Shown: one piece after another, positions 7,935-18,100 of the stretch | Layout: every line of letters begins with the position of its first letter | How positions within the stretch are numbered: position 1 is the stretch's first letter | Assembly: GCA_017880905.1 (NCBI GenBank) | Contig: JADGRO010000034.1 | Location: 1-64,000, forward strand | Direction of reading: 5' to 3' | Length of the DNA: 64,000 bases | DNA from: Methylotenera sp. | GTDB lineage: Bacteria; Pseudomonadota; Gammaproteobacteria; Burkholderiales; Methylophilaceae | Notes under the pieces: model-generated | Told to the model about the DNA's origin: nothing | Seen by the model: the letters and a program-made list of their open reading frames with translations, nothing else | Databases searched by the model: none | Program-made: the position numbers and the translations under genes

Positions 7935-8275
7935 TACCGTTTGACGTTAAACTTGTTGCTGTATAGATAGTCATCTCTTAAATGTTTATATTCAACCAGA
8001 ATGATACGGCAGCAACTTAATAGGTAGCTACCAATAAGTTCAGAAGTTGAGTTGAAAGTCTGCTTTCATCAACCCTGGATGTCTCAAAAGGGTCGTATAC
8101 TGACATTCAAATTCAAATAGTAATTGGGTTATAGTTTCTGAGGAAACTATAACGTAGCTAAAACGTAACTGTCTTGGCTTATTTATGCGCTTTTTACGAC
8201 TGTTTGAAACTAAATTTTAAAGCAGCGGGTATGGCAGGTTATTGATTTAATTAATAAATTTATTCAAGTCTAATT
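7935..8275. other. Gene-free right end of the accessory region
   Basis: AT-rich, with no credible ORF on either strand. It contains a perfect 10-bp inverted repeat (8129-8152, listed separately) and runs directly into the tRNA-Lys 3' fragment. This is the expected position of an island end next to its attachment site. Confidence 0.5.
8129..8152. repeat. Perfect 10-bp inverted repeat
   Basis: TTATAGTTTC at 8129-8138 and its exact complement at 8143-8152 enclose a TGAG loop. It is AT-rich and not followed by a T-run, so it is a weak terminator candidate for kdpDE. Its position 124 nt from the attachment-like tRNA fragment would also suit a binding site for a recombination accessory protein. 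Neither role is shown. Confidence 0.5.
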
Positions 8276-8320
8276 CTTTTAATCCGTTTGTCGTGGGTTC
8301 GATCCCCGCACGCCCTACCA
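8276..8320 (+). other. 3' half of tRNA-Lys(UUU): likely island attachment site
   Basis: The 45 nt match tRNA positions 32-76 exactly in length and structure: anticodon loop CTTTTAA (anticodon TTT, Lys), 3' anticodon strand TCCGT, 5-nt variable loop TTGTC, T-stem GTGGG, T-loop TTCGATC, T-stem CCCGC, acceptor strand ACGCCCT, discriminator A, CCA. Nothing upstream can form the 5' half: the bases before 8276 do not pair with the anticodon stem and no D-arm is present. A break at the anticodon loop is the usual crossover point for tyrosine integrases that use tRNA genes. The intact tRNA-Lys would be expected left of the window. Confidence 0.8.
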
Positions 8321-8324
8321 ATAT

Positions 8325-8360
8325 ATAAATGGTTCACAGAGATGCGGCCATTTATTTTTC
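8325..8360 (+). terminator. Weak terminator-like hairpin after the tRNA fragment
   Basis: ATAAATGG (8325-8332) pairs with CCATTTAT (8348-8355), and TTTTTC follows on the plus strand. It is AT-rich with a 15-nt loop, so it is weak. It fits as the original terminator of the tRNA-Lys gene whose 3' end lies just upstream. Confidence 0.4.
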
Positions 8361-8363
8361 TAA

Positions 8364-9626
8364 TCAGTTCTGTAAACGCTGACTAATTTGCTTTAATCGT
8401 TGGTCTACAAATATTGATAGCTCTGGACTAAGTGTTGTGCTGGATTGTACGCGGGTAAAAGCTTCTTGGGATTGTTCTAGTTTGCCAATTGCCTGCAACG
8501 AAATGCCAAGGCCGACCAACATGCTAGTGGTAGCATTAGGTGTGCCAGTAGGCACGGTAGAGTTGAGGGAAAGTGCTATTGTGTAGTGACTGATTGCCTC
8601 TTCGTGGCGGTTAGCGCGTTGCAACAGCGTAGCTAAAAAATTTTGGTAATCGGCATTGTCTTTTGCGTATGACAGGCCTTGTTCTAAAGTGGTTAAGGCG
8701 CCAGTATGATCGCCAGCCTCTACTTGTAGGCGAGCGAGCGCCATACGAAAATCATTTTGCTCAGGCGCAATAGCCAAGCCAGTGGCTAGTGTTGCCCTGG
8801 CTTCATCATTTCTCTTATTATCTAACAACAGTCCTGCAAGCGTTTGCCTTGCTTCATGATTGCTTGGATTGGCCTCAAGCGCTAATGTCAAATTGGCCAG
8901 CGCCTCAGAAACTCTACCTTGTTGAAGATATGAAAGTGCTTGGCGATAGTAATTTTCTGATTTTTGATCTGGCCTGATTTGTTTACCAATTGCTATATTG
9001 TCTGTGTTTGATTTGCCAGATGGTTTTTCGGCGTGCTCTAGTGCAGGCGATTTTTCAGACGTAGCTGGGTTTATTAATTCTGCCGGTTCTACTGGTTTTA
9101 ATTGCTTTACTGGTGTGGCTTCTGGCATCAAATTCGCCATAATTCCTACTTTTTGTATTTTTTTAGCTTTCTGTGTATTTTCGGTCAGTGGTTGAGTATC
9201 AGATGGGCTGTAGCTGAGCTTGGTTTCAAATAGTGGTGGCGATTCAACTGTAGTATCAGTAGTGACTATAGTTCCAGTATTGTCGGTAGTGGCCGTAGAA
9301 GGTGCTATTGTTGGCTTAACAGTTATTGCAGATGTCGTATGAGTAATCGGCTGCGGTTTTATATTCAAAGTGTCAGTAATATTACTGTTGTGAGATAGTG
9401 CTAAAGTACTTTGCATCCATAAATAGGCACCGCTAGTTAACAAGAGCACGATGCCCCCCACCTTGATGAGCGGTAATCTATGGTTTATCGCTGGTAATTG
9501 GATTGATTGAGGTGTGGTTGCATCTGGTTCAGTCGCGATAATCATTTCTGCGTCAGCAACATTGACATCATTTGCTTTGGCACCACGCTGTTCTAAATCC
9601 TTTAACATTTGATTAATTAAACTCAT
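8364..9626 (-). CDS. mshN: MSHA biogenesis TPR protein MshN
   Basis: 420 residues. The N-terminal signature MSLINQMLKDLEQR is typical of MshN. One membrane helix (about 53-70) is followed by a Thr/Pro/Ser-rich linker (about 75-210), then TPR repeats (about 220-400), seen as repeated YRQALSYLQQGRVSEAL-type helices. It is thought to sit in the inner membrane with its TPRs in the periplasm and to help build the pilus machine. It is the last gene of the MSHA cluster, 33 nt after mshM. Confidence 0.88.
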   Translation of the reverse strand: MSLINQMLKDLEQRGAKANDVNVADAEMIIATEPDATTPQSIQLPAINHRLPLIKVGGIVLLLTSGAYLWMQSTLALSHNSNITDTLNIKPQPITHTTSAITVKPTIAPSTATTDNTGTIVTTDTTVESPPLFETKLSYSPSDTQPLTENTQKAKKIQKVGIMANLMPEATPVKQLKPVEPAELINPATSEKSPALEHAEKPSGKSNTDNIAIGKQIRPDQKSENYYRQALSYLQQGRVSEALANLTLALEANPSNHEARQTLAGLLLDNKRNDEARATLATGLAIAPEQNDFRMALARLQVEAGDHTGALTTLEQGLSYAKDNADYQNFLATLLQRANRHEEAISHYTIALSLNSTVPTGTPNATTSMLVGLGISLQAIGKLEQSQEAFTRVQSSTTLSPELSIFVDQRLKQISQRLQN

Positions 9627-9659
9627 TTTAATATTTGTCTTTTATTTGGGTTAAACCAA

Positions 9660-10562
9660 TTATTTAGGGTAAGCGAACAAAGCACTACCGATTAGACTGA
9701 GAAATACGCCTAAAGAAAGACCATGAAAGTGCATTTTTCTCCAAATGGATTCAATGGATTTAGTGTCTGAAACTGCTGCAAATACCTCACTTAGTCCCAC
9801 TAGATGTTTGCCCTTGCCGTAAGTTGCCAATAACGCTTTATGGGCTAGTATGTTCACTAGGCGAGGAATGCCTTTGGATTTAAAATATATGAGGTATAAC
9901 GCCGCACTACTAAACACACGGCTACCCTGATAGCCAGCGATGACCAGACGATGATTTAAGTAATATTGCATTTCGTCGCGGCTTAGACGATCAAGCTGAT
10001 ATTCGAAGGTAATGCGCTGTTTTAACTGCCTAATCGAGGCATGGTTAAGTTTGTCTTCAAGCTCAGGCTGCCCAAAAATCACGACTTGCAGCAATTTGCG
10101 TTTTTCAGTTTCAAGGTTACTTAACAGACGTAGCGCTTCGAGCGTTTCGATTGGCATCGCTTGTACTTCATCTAGACACACCACCACTTTGATATGGTTT
10201 CGAGCAAAGTTTAACAAGCCATGCGTAAGTGCATTTAAAAGAGCGTGTTGAGTGATAGCTGCTGGTAAGGTAATTCCCAATTCTCTAGCCAGTACTATTA
10301 ACAGGGATTGTGGTTCTAAAGAGGGATTAGGCACATAGGCTACTTTAAAGCGTGAATCTAAGCTGGACATTAACTTACGGCAAAGCAATGTTTTACCTGT
10401 GCCAACTTCACCCGTTATTTTGATAAAGCCCTCACCAGAACAAATGGCAAAAAGCAAGGTATTAAGTCCTTCTTGATAGCTATGCGAGGCAAAATAGAAA
10501 CTGGTATCAGGCGTGATACTGAAAGGTAGTTCTTTTAAGCCAAAATGCTTGAGATACATCAT
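9660..10562 (-). CDS. mshM: MSHA biogenesis ATPase MshM (ExeA-like)
   Basis: 300 residues of the ExeA/GspA AAA+ family: N-terminal MYLKHFGLKELPFSITPD, Walker A GEVGTGKT (51-58), Walker B VVCLDEVQAM, sensor region, and a single C-terminal hydrophobic segment (about 281-296). In ExeA-type systems such ATPases help place or assemble the secretin. Two adjacent ATGs are possible (10562 or 10559); the family usually starts at the second. It abuts the stop of mshL directly, so it is translated in the same message. Confidence 0.9.
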   Translation of the reverse strand: MMYLKHFGLKELPFSITPDTSFYFASHSYQEGLNTLLFAICSGEGFIKITGEVGTGKTLLCRKLMSSLDSRFKVAYVPNPSLEPQSLLIVLARELGITLPAAITQHALLNALTHGLLNFARNHIKVVVCLDEVQAMPIETLEALRLLSNLETEKRKLLQVVIFGQPELEDKLNHASIRQLKQRITFEYQLDRLSRDEMQYYLNHRLVIAGYQGSRVFSSAALYLIYFKSKGIPRLVNILAHKALLATYGKGKHLVGLSEVFAAVSDTKSIESIWRKMHFHGLSLGVFLSLIGSALFAYPK

Positions 10563-12329
10563 TTATCTGTTCTCCCCGGTGTTTCCATTAGCGGCATCAT
10601 TAGCGGTTCTGGCCATGGATTCTGGTCTTTGCATGTTTTCAATACGTTGCTGGCTAGATAAAACGTCATTGCTCCAGCTATCTTGGCTTTGTATTACAGT
10701 CGCTTTAAGCAAGATAACGAGTTCTGTTTTGCTTGTGTTTGAACCATGTTGACGGAAGGCAGCGCCAACGCCTTTTACATCACCCAAGCCAGGCACTTTA
10801 GATTTGCTACTAGTTGTGCTTTCGGTCATTAGTCCACCAATAGCGATAACCCGACCATCATGTGTGCGTACAATGCTATCGGTTTCACTCACATTGCTTG
10901 AGGCAAGTGGTAAGTTAATTTGGCCTGAAGTGCCACCCAAACTAACTTGCTTGTTCACTGTAGAAACCTGGCTGATAGAAGGGTGCATGTGCAAGATTAT
11001 ATTGTCGTCTTTGTCAATTTGTGGCGTCACATCCAATGCAATACCTGAAAAGAAAGGTTGTAGCGTCACTTCAGGAACTGTCGTTGTAGCACCTGTAGAA
11101 GCCGTTGTGCTGGATGAAACGCCTGTGACAAAAAACTCATCCGTACCCACTTTTAAAACTGCTTTTTGATTGTTAATAGTGGCAATGCGTGGACTGGATA
11201 GCACTTGAACGTCGCCTTGCGTTTCTAGGAATGATAATAAAGCAGCAAAATTAGCGCCTTGTAACGCCACGGCAAATAATGGCCCGCCAATCGCGGTGGT
11301 GGCTACATTTGCCAATATAGAGCCAGCTGAAGCACTTAAATCACCACTACTTAATGAGCCATTACCACTTTTACTAAGCTGGGTGTTAGCGTTGACACTG
11401 CCGACGATGCCTGTGTTAGAACCTTTACGGCCAAATACAGACCAATTTACGCCACTTTGTGATTGGTCGTTAAGTTGTACATTAAGAATTTTTGCTTCCA
11501 AGATAACTTGGCGCTCAATGTTTACTTGCATTAAGCGTAAAAACGCTTCTACATTTCGCACCTCATTAGGCATGGCGCGCACCATAATCACACCTGATTG
11601 CAAGTTAACAATAACGCGCCTACCATTTTCATTACCAACAATGCCATTGAGTGAGTCAGTTAGATCTTTCCAAAAGTCATTATTAGATGTCGTTTCAATG
11701 CTCGTACTAATTAGTGGTTCACGGTTTCCTGAGTTGCCAGAGCTGGTACTGGTAGTTCCGCCTGAGTTTTGTTGCCCGCTTTGATTGCTACCTCCGCTGA
11801 CTGATCCCGAAGTGACACGTATATCAGACGCGCCCTTACGTTGCCCCAGAATATAACTTACCTGAAACACGCGCGTTTGCATCGCCTGCGGCTCAATAAA
11901 AATACGTGTACCTTCTACCCTGTATTCATAGCCATATAGATCACGTATGGAATCTAATGCTTCAAACACGGTAACATCTTTTAAATTGACTGAAATCGTG
12001 CCAGTCACATCTTGGCGAACCAACATGCTGTAGCGAGTGCCGCTGACTATCCCCATGAGTACCTGGTTTGCGGGTGCATTATTGATGACTAAATCAAAGC
12101 GCTGTTCAAGTTGCTTTGCGCTTGTTTTTGGCATAGTGATTTTTAAAGGCGGTAACAGTGCATCGTTTACGGCAGCTGGGATAGGCGTGGTGTCCTTCAC
12201 TTCTACGGCATGTTTTAACTCGTCCTTTATTTTATTGAGAGTAGAGTTATTTTGTGGTTGCGTCGTGGCGCAAGCGCTCAATAGTACTAAAACCATTAAT
12301 GATAAATAAGTGTGTAATTTTTGCATCAT
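10563..12329 (-). CDS. mshL: MSHA pilus secretin MshL
   Basis: 588 residues. Lipoprotein signal with lipobox LSAC (Cys20), a secretin/TonB short N-terminal domain (about 95-150), a Ser/Gly/Asn-rich loop (about 180-205), an N1-type domain (about 230-285) and the secretin core (about 350-545), which includes the VPGLGDVKGVGAAFRQ segment. It forms the outer-membrane gate for the MSHA pilus. Its ATG overlaps the mshK stop by one base; mshM follows immediately. Confidence 0.93.
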   Translation of the reverse strand: MMQKLHTYLSLMVLVLLSACATTQPQNNSTLNKIKDELKHAVEVKDTTPIPAAVNDALLPPLKITMPKTSAKQLEQRFDLVINNAPANQVLMGIVSGTRYSMLVRQDVTGTISVNLKDVTVFEALDSIRDLYGYEYRVEGTRIFIEPQAMQTRVFQVSYILGQRKGASDIRVTSGSVSGGSNQSGQQNSGGTTSTSSGNSGNREPLISTSIETTSNNDFWKDLTDSLNGIVGNENGRRVIVNLQSGVIMVRAMPNEVRNVEAFLRLMQVNIERQVILEAKILNVQLNDQSQSGVNWSVFGRKGSNTGIVGSVNANTQLSKSGNGSLSSGDLSASAGSILANVATTAIGGPLFAVALQGANFAALLSFLETQGDVQVLSSPRIATINNQKAVLKVGTDEFFVTGVSSSTTASTGATTTVPEVTLQPFFSGIALDVTPQIDKDDNIILHMHPSISQVSTVNKQVSLGGTSGQINLPLASSNVSETDSIVRTHDGRVIAIGGLMTESTTSSKSKVPGLGDVKGVGAAFRQHGSNTSKTELVILLKATVIQSQDSWSNDVLSSQQRIENMQRPESMARTANDAANGNTGENR

Positions 12330-12778
12330 TATTTCTCGCTTACTTCAATCGGTTTGGAAGAATGCGTCACCTTTCTTTTTGTTCCAGATGAGCTTGCAGC
12401 AGGTGACAATATTTTTTTCTCTATGGCATAATCCATCAGTAAAGTCTGTGTGGTCATATCTGGGTTTTGCAACACTGCTTCATGCTCATTGAGTCGAATC
12501 AGTGTCGCTTGCTGATATTTTTTGCCCAAGAGTATTTTTTCACCGTTAATAATTGCTGCGCGATATTGCGGGCCTATCATTACAGATTGCAGCACTGGGG
12601 CAGATGCAACTTCTTGACCTTCGCCAGCTTCGCCATAAAGTGATGCTGGTGGCTGTGTGGGATCTTTTAATGTGTCTGCCTGCGCGGCAGGCATGGCCAG
12701 TGTCATTACTATGCCAAGCAAGACGACTAACAAGGGTTTTAACTGAGCTGAATGGGGTAGTTGGCTGATCAGTTTCAT
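12329..12778 (-). CDS. mshK: MSHA biogenesis protein MshK
   Basis: 149 residues. ATG 12778 was chosen over an upstream TTG (12796) because it avoids overlap with mshJ and gives a clean signal peptide (MKLISQLP... to AAQA, about 36 residues). The rest carries the DPTQPP motif and a PilP/GspC-like small beta domain (VMIGPQYRAAIINGEKILLG), as in MshK. It probably links the inner-membrane alignment complex (MshI/J) to the secretin encoded next. Confidence 0.85.
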   Translation of the reverse strand: MKLISQLPHSAQLKPLLVVLLGIVMTLAMPAAQADTLKDPTQPPASLYGEAGEGQEVASAPVLQSVMIGPQYRAAIINGEKILLGKKYQQATLIRLNEHEAVLQNPDMTTQTLLMDYAIEKKILSPAASSSGTKRKVTHSSKPIEVSEK

Positions 12779-12780
12779 TG

Positions 12781-13491
12781 TTAAATACTCAACCAAGTTT
12801 GATCTAAACTTAAGGTATATACCGTTATTTTTAACTGACTGTCAGGATAATGTTCCGCATTTAAAGCAGCTTTGCTCCATAGCACACGCCAAGGCATTTT
12901 TTCCAGATCAGATACATATTTAAGCAAATCCAAATAACGCCCTTCGATGGTAATTTCCACGCCATGTTTGAATACAGGGGAATTCTGCGTGTTGGCGGTT
13001 GCTACTTGAGTGCCAGCATCTTTAGTGTTGGCATCTTTAGTTATGGTGCTTTCCGATGAAGTCTCAAGTAAACCTTTTGTTGGCAGTGTCTTGAGTTCAA
13101 TCAATATAAGTGCGCCATTTTTCTTCAATAAACTACGTAGTAACTCTGGCATTTTGTCGGGGCTAATGAGAGTGGTTTGCAGGCCATTTAATTTGGTTTC
13201 TAGTAGTTGCAGATGTGACTGCAGATCGGTAATGCGCTGCTTATTTTGTGCATCGGGGTCTACCACAATTTTCTGTGCGAATTCATTAATCTGTTGATTT
13301 AATCCTTGAGTCTGCGATTGATCCGCTGCAAGTTCATTGATAAGTATTTTTTGGCGCGCTAGTACTGGGCTGAGCAATAGCATATTGATAATGGCATATA
13401 CAATCACAAATAATGTGCAAGCAACCATCCAGCGTTCACGTTTATTAAGCGCTTCAAATTTATTACATATTGTTTGCCAAGATTGTTTCAA
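12781..13491 (-). CDS. mshJ: MSHA biogenesis protein MshJ (PilO-like)
   Basis: 236 residues with one N-terminal membrane helix (about 21-42), a periplasmic coiled coil (about 50-105) and a ferredoxin-like C-terminal domain, the PilO/GspM plan. It starts with an ATGA overlap on the preceding PilN-like gene. Part of the inner-membrane alignment complex of the MSHA pilus. Confidence 0.85.
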   Translation of the reverse strand: MKQSWQTICNKFEALNKRERWMVACTLFVIVYAIINMLLLSPVLARQKILINELAADQSQTQGLNQQINEFAQKIVVDPDAQNKQRITDLQSHLQLLETKLNGLQTTLISPDKMPELLRSLLKKNGALILIELKTLPTKGLLETSSESTITKDANTKDAGTQVATANTQNSPVFKHGVEITIEGRYLDLLKYVSDLEKMPWRVLWSKAALNAEHYPDSQLKITVYTLSLDQTWLSI

Positions 13492-14246
13492 GATTTCTTT
13501 TCGCCTTCTAAAGCTTTAGTGCTGGGTAGTGATTTTTCATCAGTCGATTGCAATGCAAATTCAATAAATTTAATCTCAGTTACATTTGTGCCTGTCGTTT
13601 GTTTAGCTGGGTTTGCAGGCGTAGCAGAGTTACTATTTTTAACGACCGATACTATAGGAACGCTTGGCGCAGAAGAATTGCTACTGGATGTATCAGCCTT
13701 TGGTGAACTCATGTTTAAGGCAGAAAATAACTTGCCCTTTAATGCAGGCTCATTGCCTAAGTGAGAAATGTATTCTGGTACAAGGTCGGCTTGTAATGTA
13801 CGGCCGTTTATATTGAGTTTTTCAGTATTGCTATCAAAACTAAAGCTGGTTAACCATAAACCATCAAGGCTTTGTTTGGCAAAAGCTCGCATTAACGCTG
13901 CGTAACCTTTTTCAGGCGTGGCTGAGCTTTGATTAACAGTTTGCAGTATTTGCTGTTGCATGGTTTCTTTTTGCTCCAGTTGCATAATTTGATCTAGCAA
14001 TGCTTTGTTCGGCGCATGTGGCGCATGTAACAAAGCAGTTTGTTTCAATTGCGCCTGCGCAGCTGATAAGGCTTCCGCCGCCTGGCTGCGCTGCTTGTTT
14101 AGTGATGACACCTCTTTTTGCGCATAGCCGTAATACCCCAGCATTAATACAGACAATAGCCCTAGCGTTATGGCTATAGTATTAGGTTTTAAGAAATCCT
14201 TTTGCTTGATAAGAGCGGGATTTAGTAGGTTAATCTGCTGACTCAT
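13488..14246 (-). CDS. PilN-like MSHA alignment protein
   Basis: 252 residues. It starts with the PilN signature MSQQINLLNPAL, then one membrane helix (about 24-43), a coiled coil (about 47-75) and a Ser/Ala/Lys-rich C-terminal tail. It overlaps the upstream MshI (PilM-like) gene by 4 nt (ATGA) and the downstream mshJ by 4 nt. The order PilM-like, PilN-like, PilO-like, PilP-like, secretin matches the pilMNOPQ logic. Often left without its own msh letter or called MshI2. Confidence 0.85.
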   Translation of the reverse strand: MSQQINLLNPALIKQKDFLKPNTIAITLGLLSVLMLGYYGYAQKEVSSLNKQRSQAAEALSAAQAQLKQTALLHAPHAPNKALLDQIMQLEQKETMQQQILQTVNQSSATPEKGYAALMRAFAKQSLDGLWLTSFSFDSNTEKLNINGRTLQADLVPEYISHLGNEPALKGKLFSALNMSSPKADTSSSNSSAPSVPIVSVVKNSNSATPANPAKQTTGTNVTEIKFIEFALQSTDEKSLPSTKALEGEKKS

Positions 14247-15157
14247 ATGGTTGCTTCCTCACGTAAGGCTGCACCTAGAACGGGTAATAAGCTGGCCTGC
14301 CTGCTTAAATCACCCAACTCTATATGGCTATCAAAATCAAAGATATCACTCAACTCGAAGCTCTCAACTGGCAAGCGGATGTAATTGCGCAAGTGTTCAC
14401 AAAACGCATCACGTAATTCAAAAGGCGCCATAATGAGTTTATTAATGGTGATGAATGAAAATTGACTTTCGAAATGATCTAATGATCGTTGTAATTCAAG
14501 AGTAATCGTTTCAAATGCAGTTTTATTGCGCTCGCCCTCAATTTCTATGCGCCTTGCATGAAATAACTCTCCATCAGAGGTAAAAGTGAGCAAACCGCCA
14601 GAGTGATTGAAACTTAGCATGGCTAGCCCTCTATCTTTTTGCTCGAGTAGGCTCGCAATATTGCGCTGAGCCATTACACGCACATCAATTGCTTGTAGAT
14701 TCACACCACCTTGTATCAGGTGATTGCTCAATTCGCCTATTAGTTGATTTTTAGCTGAAACTGCATATATATATTGCTGCCTGTTAGCGTTGGCAGGATC
14801 TGGTGGTATATTAATCATATCCATCGTGGCCTGCTCCACAGGGTAGTCAATCATATCTTTTAGTTTCCAGCTTGCTGCTTGTTTCAGTTCTGTTAGTGGC
14901 ACATTGGGTTTTTCAATTTGTAGTAACTGGTAGTCAATAAAATCCAGTAACAAAGTACAGCGTGCTTTTTTAAGCTGGTATTTACTAGTTAATGCTTTAA
15001 GCGTCTGCTGATTCTGCAGATTGCCATCTTCAATCTCTGCAATATTCACCAGCGGTTTGGCATTGTGGCGCTTGGTCAGCGTCGCAATACTGATGTTGTC
15101 GTCTGTGCTACGAATCGCTGTCCAAGCTTTACTGTTCTTTTGTTTAAACCATTGCAT
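14243..15157 (-). CDS. mshI: MSHA biogenesis protein MshI (PilM-like)
   Basis: 304 residues from ATG 15157. An upstream reading to 15310 would overlap the end of mshQ by more than 140 nt and is rejected; AAGG lies about 10 nt before ATG 15157. The protein starts MQWFKQKN and has the actin-like PilM/GspL cytoplasmic fold (for example ALTSKYQLKKARCTLLLD and the LGAALRE end). It should bind the N-terminal INLLNP peptide of the next gene product at the inner membrane. It follows mshQ after about 10 nt. Confidence 0.88.
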   Translation of the reverse strand: MQWFKQKNSKAWTAIRSTDDNISIATLTKRHNAKPLVNIAEIEDGNLQNQQTLKALTSKYQLKKARCTLLLDFIDYQLLQIEKPNVPLTELKQAASWKLKDMIDYPVEQATMDMINIPPDPANANRQQYIYAVSAKNQLIGELSNHLIQGGVNLQAIDVRVMAQRNIASLLEQKDRGLAMLSFNHSGGLLTFTSDGELFHARRIEIEGERNKTAFETITLELQRSLDHFESQFSFITINKLIMAPFELRDAFCEHLRNYIRLPVESFELSDIFDFDSHIELGDLSRQASLLPVLGAALREEATI

Positions 15158-15167
15158 AAGCTTCGCC

Positions 15168-18100
15168 TTAAAAGTTTTCGCGCATATAAATAATGGGCGT
15201 TTTGTAGATGCCGAATGTAGCGCGTGATACAGGGTTAGTGCCAAACCAAGGGATATTTGCAGCTGTTGCTGCGCTTGCTGTAGATGATATGCAAGTGCCG
15301 CCGCTGGCACTATTTAGATTGAGCGTCAAATCTACGCTGCCATTATTACCTGCGCCTGGTTTAGTCAACCGCAAGTAATTGGAAACACCATTACTGAAAG
15401 CGCCAGAACCACTTGAGTAACCAATTTGTGTTTCACAGGCGGATAGATTATTTCTGTAATTACTTAAGGCGATGCTAGATGCAGCTAGGGTAGTACAGCT
15501 ATCTTGTTGATTTCTAATATACGATGAGCCATTCCAGTATTGGGATTCTAGTGGCACAGGTAGGGCCAATAACTCAGAGCCGTATACATTTTGCAAACGA
15601 AGGCGACCACTACGAATGACTGCGGAACCTTCGGTAAAACCAGAGGAGCTTGACTCGCCGTCAGAAGCACGAAGTGACAATGTAATTGGAGCGGTTTGAG
15701 GAATAGTGAATGTAAATACGGGTGATGCTGTTGCACTTCCAGCTGCAAAACTAGCAGCAGCTATGGTGTTACTAATAAAATTACCAGCTGTTGAACCATT
15801 TCCATCCGACAGCGTTACTAAATGTGCAAAGGCGCCATTATAATTTGGTGTAATAGTTGAAGTTCCATCCATAGCTTTTACTGTGGCTAATGTGATGGGT
15901 TGGCCTGAGTAAGTGAAAGTGCCGCAACCTTGTGTGTTTACTACGGTTTCCAGATGGTGCGGTGAAAACCTTCCTAGTACTGCACTTTGACCAGTAATAG
16001 TTTGCCCGAGATAAGTGCCGGATGCAGAAATTCGCATGGTACCAACTTGCGACCAACTTTGGTTAGCAATCGTATTGGTGCCTGCCGTAAGCGTCGTGCT
16101 AATGGTTGATATTGCACCCAAACTTCCTCCAGACGGTGCCATTAGCAATGGAGCAAGGGTAATAGAACTAGCAAAACTTGGTGCTACTGGATTATCTGAT
16201 AATTCGTTATCTATATCACTAGTCCACAAAGCGGCTGTCATCGTGGATGAAAAAGTACTTCCAGCTGCTGCTACTTTTGCATTTGCACCAGAGCTAGTAT
16301 CGCAGCTTACAGAAGGGCCGCTGGCGCAACTGGTTTGTGTTGTTGAAGATGCAGTAACAGTACTCGCCGCTATACCAAAGCCTACTGGGATAGACTTTGC
16401 CGAAGTCGTGCCACTAAGCGTCAATGCAGGAGTAGTGCTTGTAGCAGCAGCGTTCAAAGTAGCAGAAAGGTTAAATTGCCCCGTATCCATGTGTTTCAGC
16501 CATAGGGTCGTCATTGCATTGCTATCGAAGCTGAGCCCAGTCACATTGGTTGAAGCCGGTAGGGATGATGGTGTATATACATAACTTCCCCCAGAAGAAT
16601 TTGCTACTTGAGGCGATCCGCCCACAGTCACCCCAGATGAAAGGCTTGTACTCGCAAAACTAGCCGGGATAATTGCAGAGCTCCATACTTTAAGACCTAC
16701 GCCAGCTAGGCCTGAAATTGGCGCACAGGCTGCACCTGGTGTTGGCCCTGAGGAATGTACGCCTTGTACCAATACAGCCGTTGGCTTAGCGCCTGTTATA
16801 ACACCAGAGTTTGGTACAGTAAGCAGTAAGCCATCATTGGCTGATGTCCAAACGCACGACCCACTTATGCCGTTACATTTTTTCACGTTTGCTTCGGCTA
16901 CTGGAACCCCTGTTCCCACCACACCAAATGTTGCAGTACCTGAAGCGGTGTAAAAATTTTTAGTGGTGCTAGACTGGCTTGCGCCAATAACAATAGTAGA
17001 TCCTCCAGTTGTAGAATCCCAAATTGTTGCAGCACCCGTAGCTGATAATGTTGCCACTACGCCAGAAGAATAAAGTGTTGAACAAGTCGAATTGGTACAA
17101 GCCACTACGGTCATTGTTCCAGGTGTGCAGGAGATTCCTGACCAAGATGAATGACGAAGCTCCAAGTGGTCTATAAAGAAAGCAGGGCAGGCGTGCGTTT
17201 TACTACTTTCACCAAGCACTTGCCCTTGATTCAACTCAAAGTTATACAGCCTAAGTTCATCAACCATTCCATTTGCAGAGTTAACGCTACCTTTAGTGCC
17301 AGTAAAACCTGAAGGGTTATCTCCGATATGAACATAATCAAGAGATGCGGACATTGTTCCGCTACTTGTGAATGAAGATATGACTGGTAAGCCACCATTC
17401 ACAAATATTTGCAGGTAATCACTGTTAGCTGCCGGCGAAGCATTAAAGTTCCAAGCCACGGCGATATGCACCCACGTACCTGCTGCAAAACTCTGAGCAA
17501 CAGTTTCCACAGATCTAACGGCACCGGAACTGTCCGTTACTTCAAAAAATAGCGTACCAGATGCTGTCTTGGTTAGGGAAAACCATTGCCCATTGACCTG
17601 GGTGGCATCTAACAGTTGAGCTGCTTGTGCTGTGCCACCGTTCCAAGCTAAATTTGATTTGTACCAAAACATAATCGAGCCTTGCCCAAGCATATTGACC
17701 CCAGAATCTGAAAACTTGACGCCAGTTTTTATGGCATCTACTGTCGCTACTGACGTATTAACTGGAATTGAAGCGCCACGGCAAACGTACCCTGTGCTAA
17801 TTTCCTGAGTAGCGCCAAGTGCCATACCTGGTCGACCGTTACCAGAAGCGTCAACTACTTGTCCGACCCCTCCAGAAGACCATGCTCCTTCCTCAAACCG
17901 ATATTCGGCTAGCGGATTTGCGGAAGGAACATAAAAAAGAATGGCTGTGTTAGGTGGCGGCTCGCTAGACGCTCCGAAACTTAGGACACCATAATCAGTA
18001 CTGCTCAGTTGCCAACCAATTTGCGCTGTGCCGGTTCCACCGTGAACAATATTTCCATACTGGTAAATGAAGGTGCCATTCTCGTTGAGAATCACCTGTA

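Noticed and set aside
8276-8320. A functional tRNA gene ending in CCA
   Set aside because: Only positions 32-76 are present; no acceptor 5' strand, D-arm or 5' anticodon stem can be formed from the upstream bases.
15158-15310. 51-residue N-terminal extension of MshI
   Set aside because: It overlaps the 3' end of mshQ by 143 nt, is not MshI-like, and ATG 15157 has its own SD.
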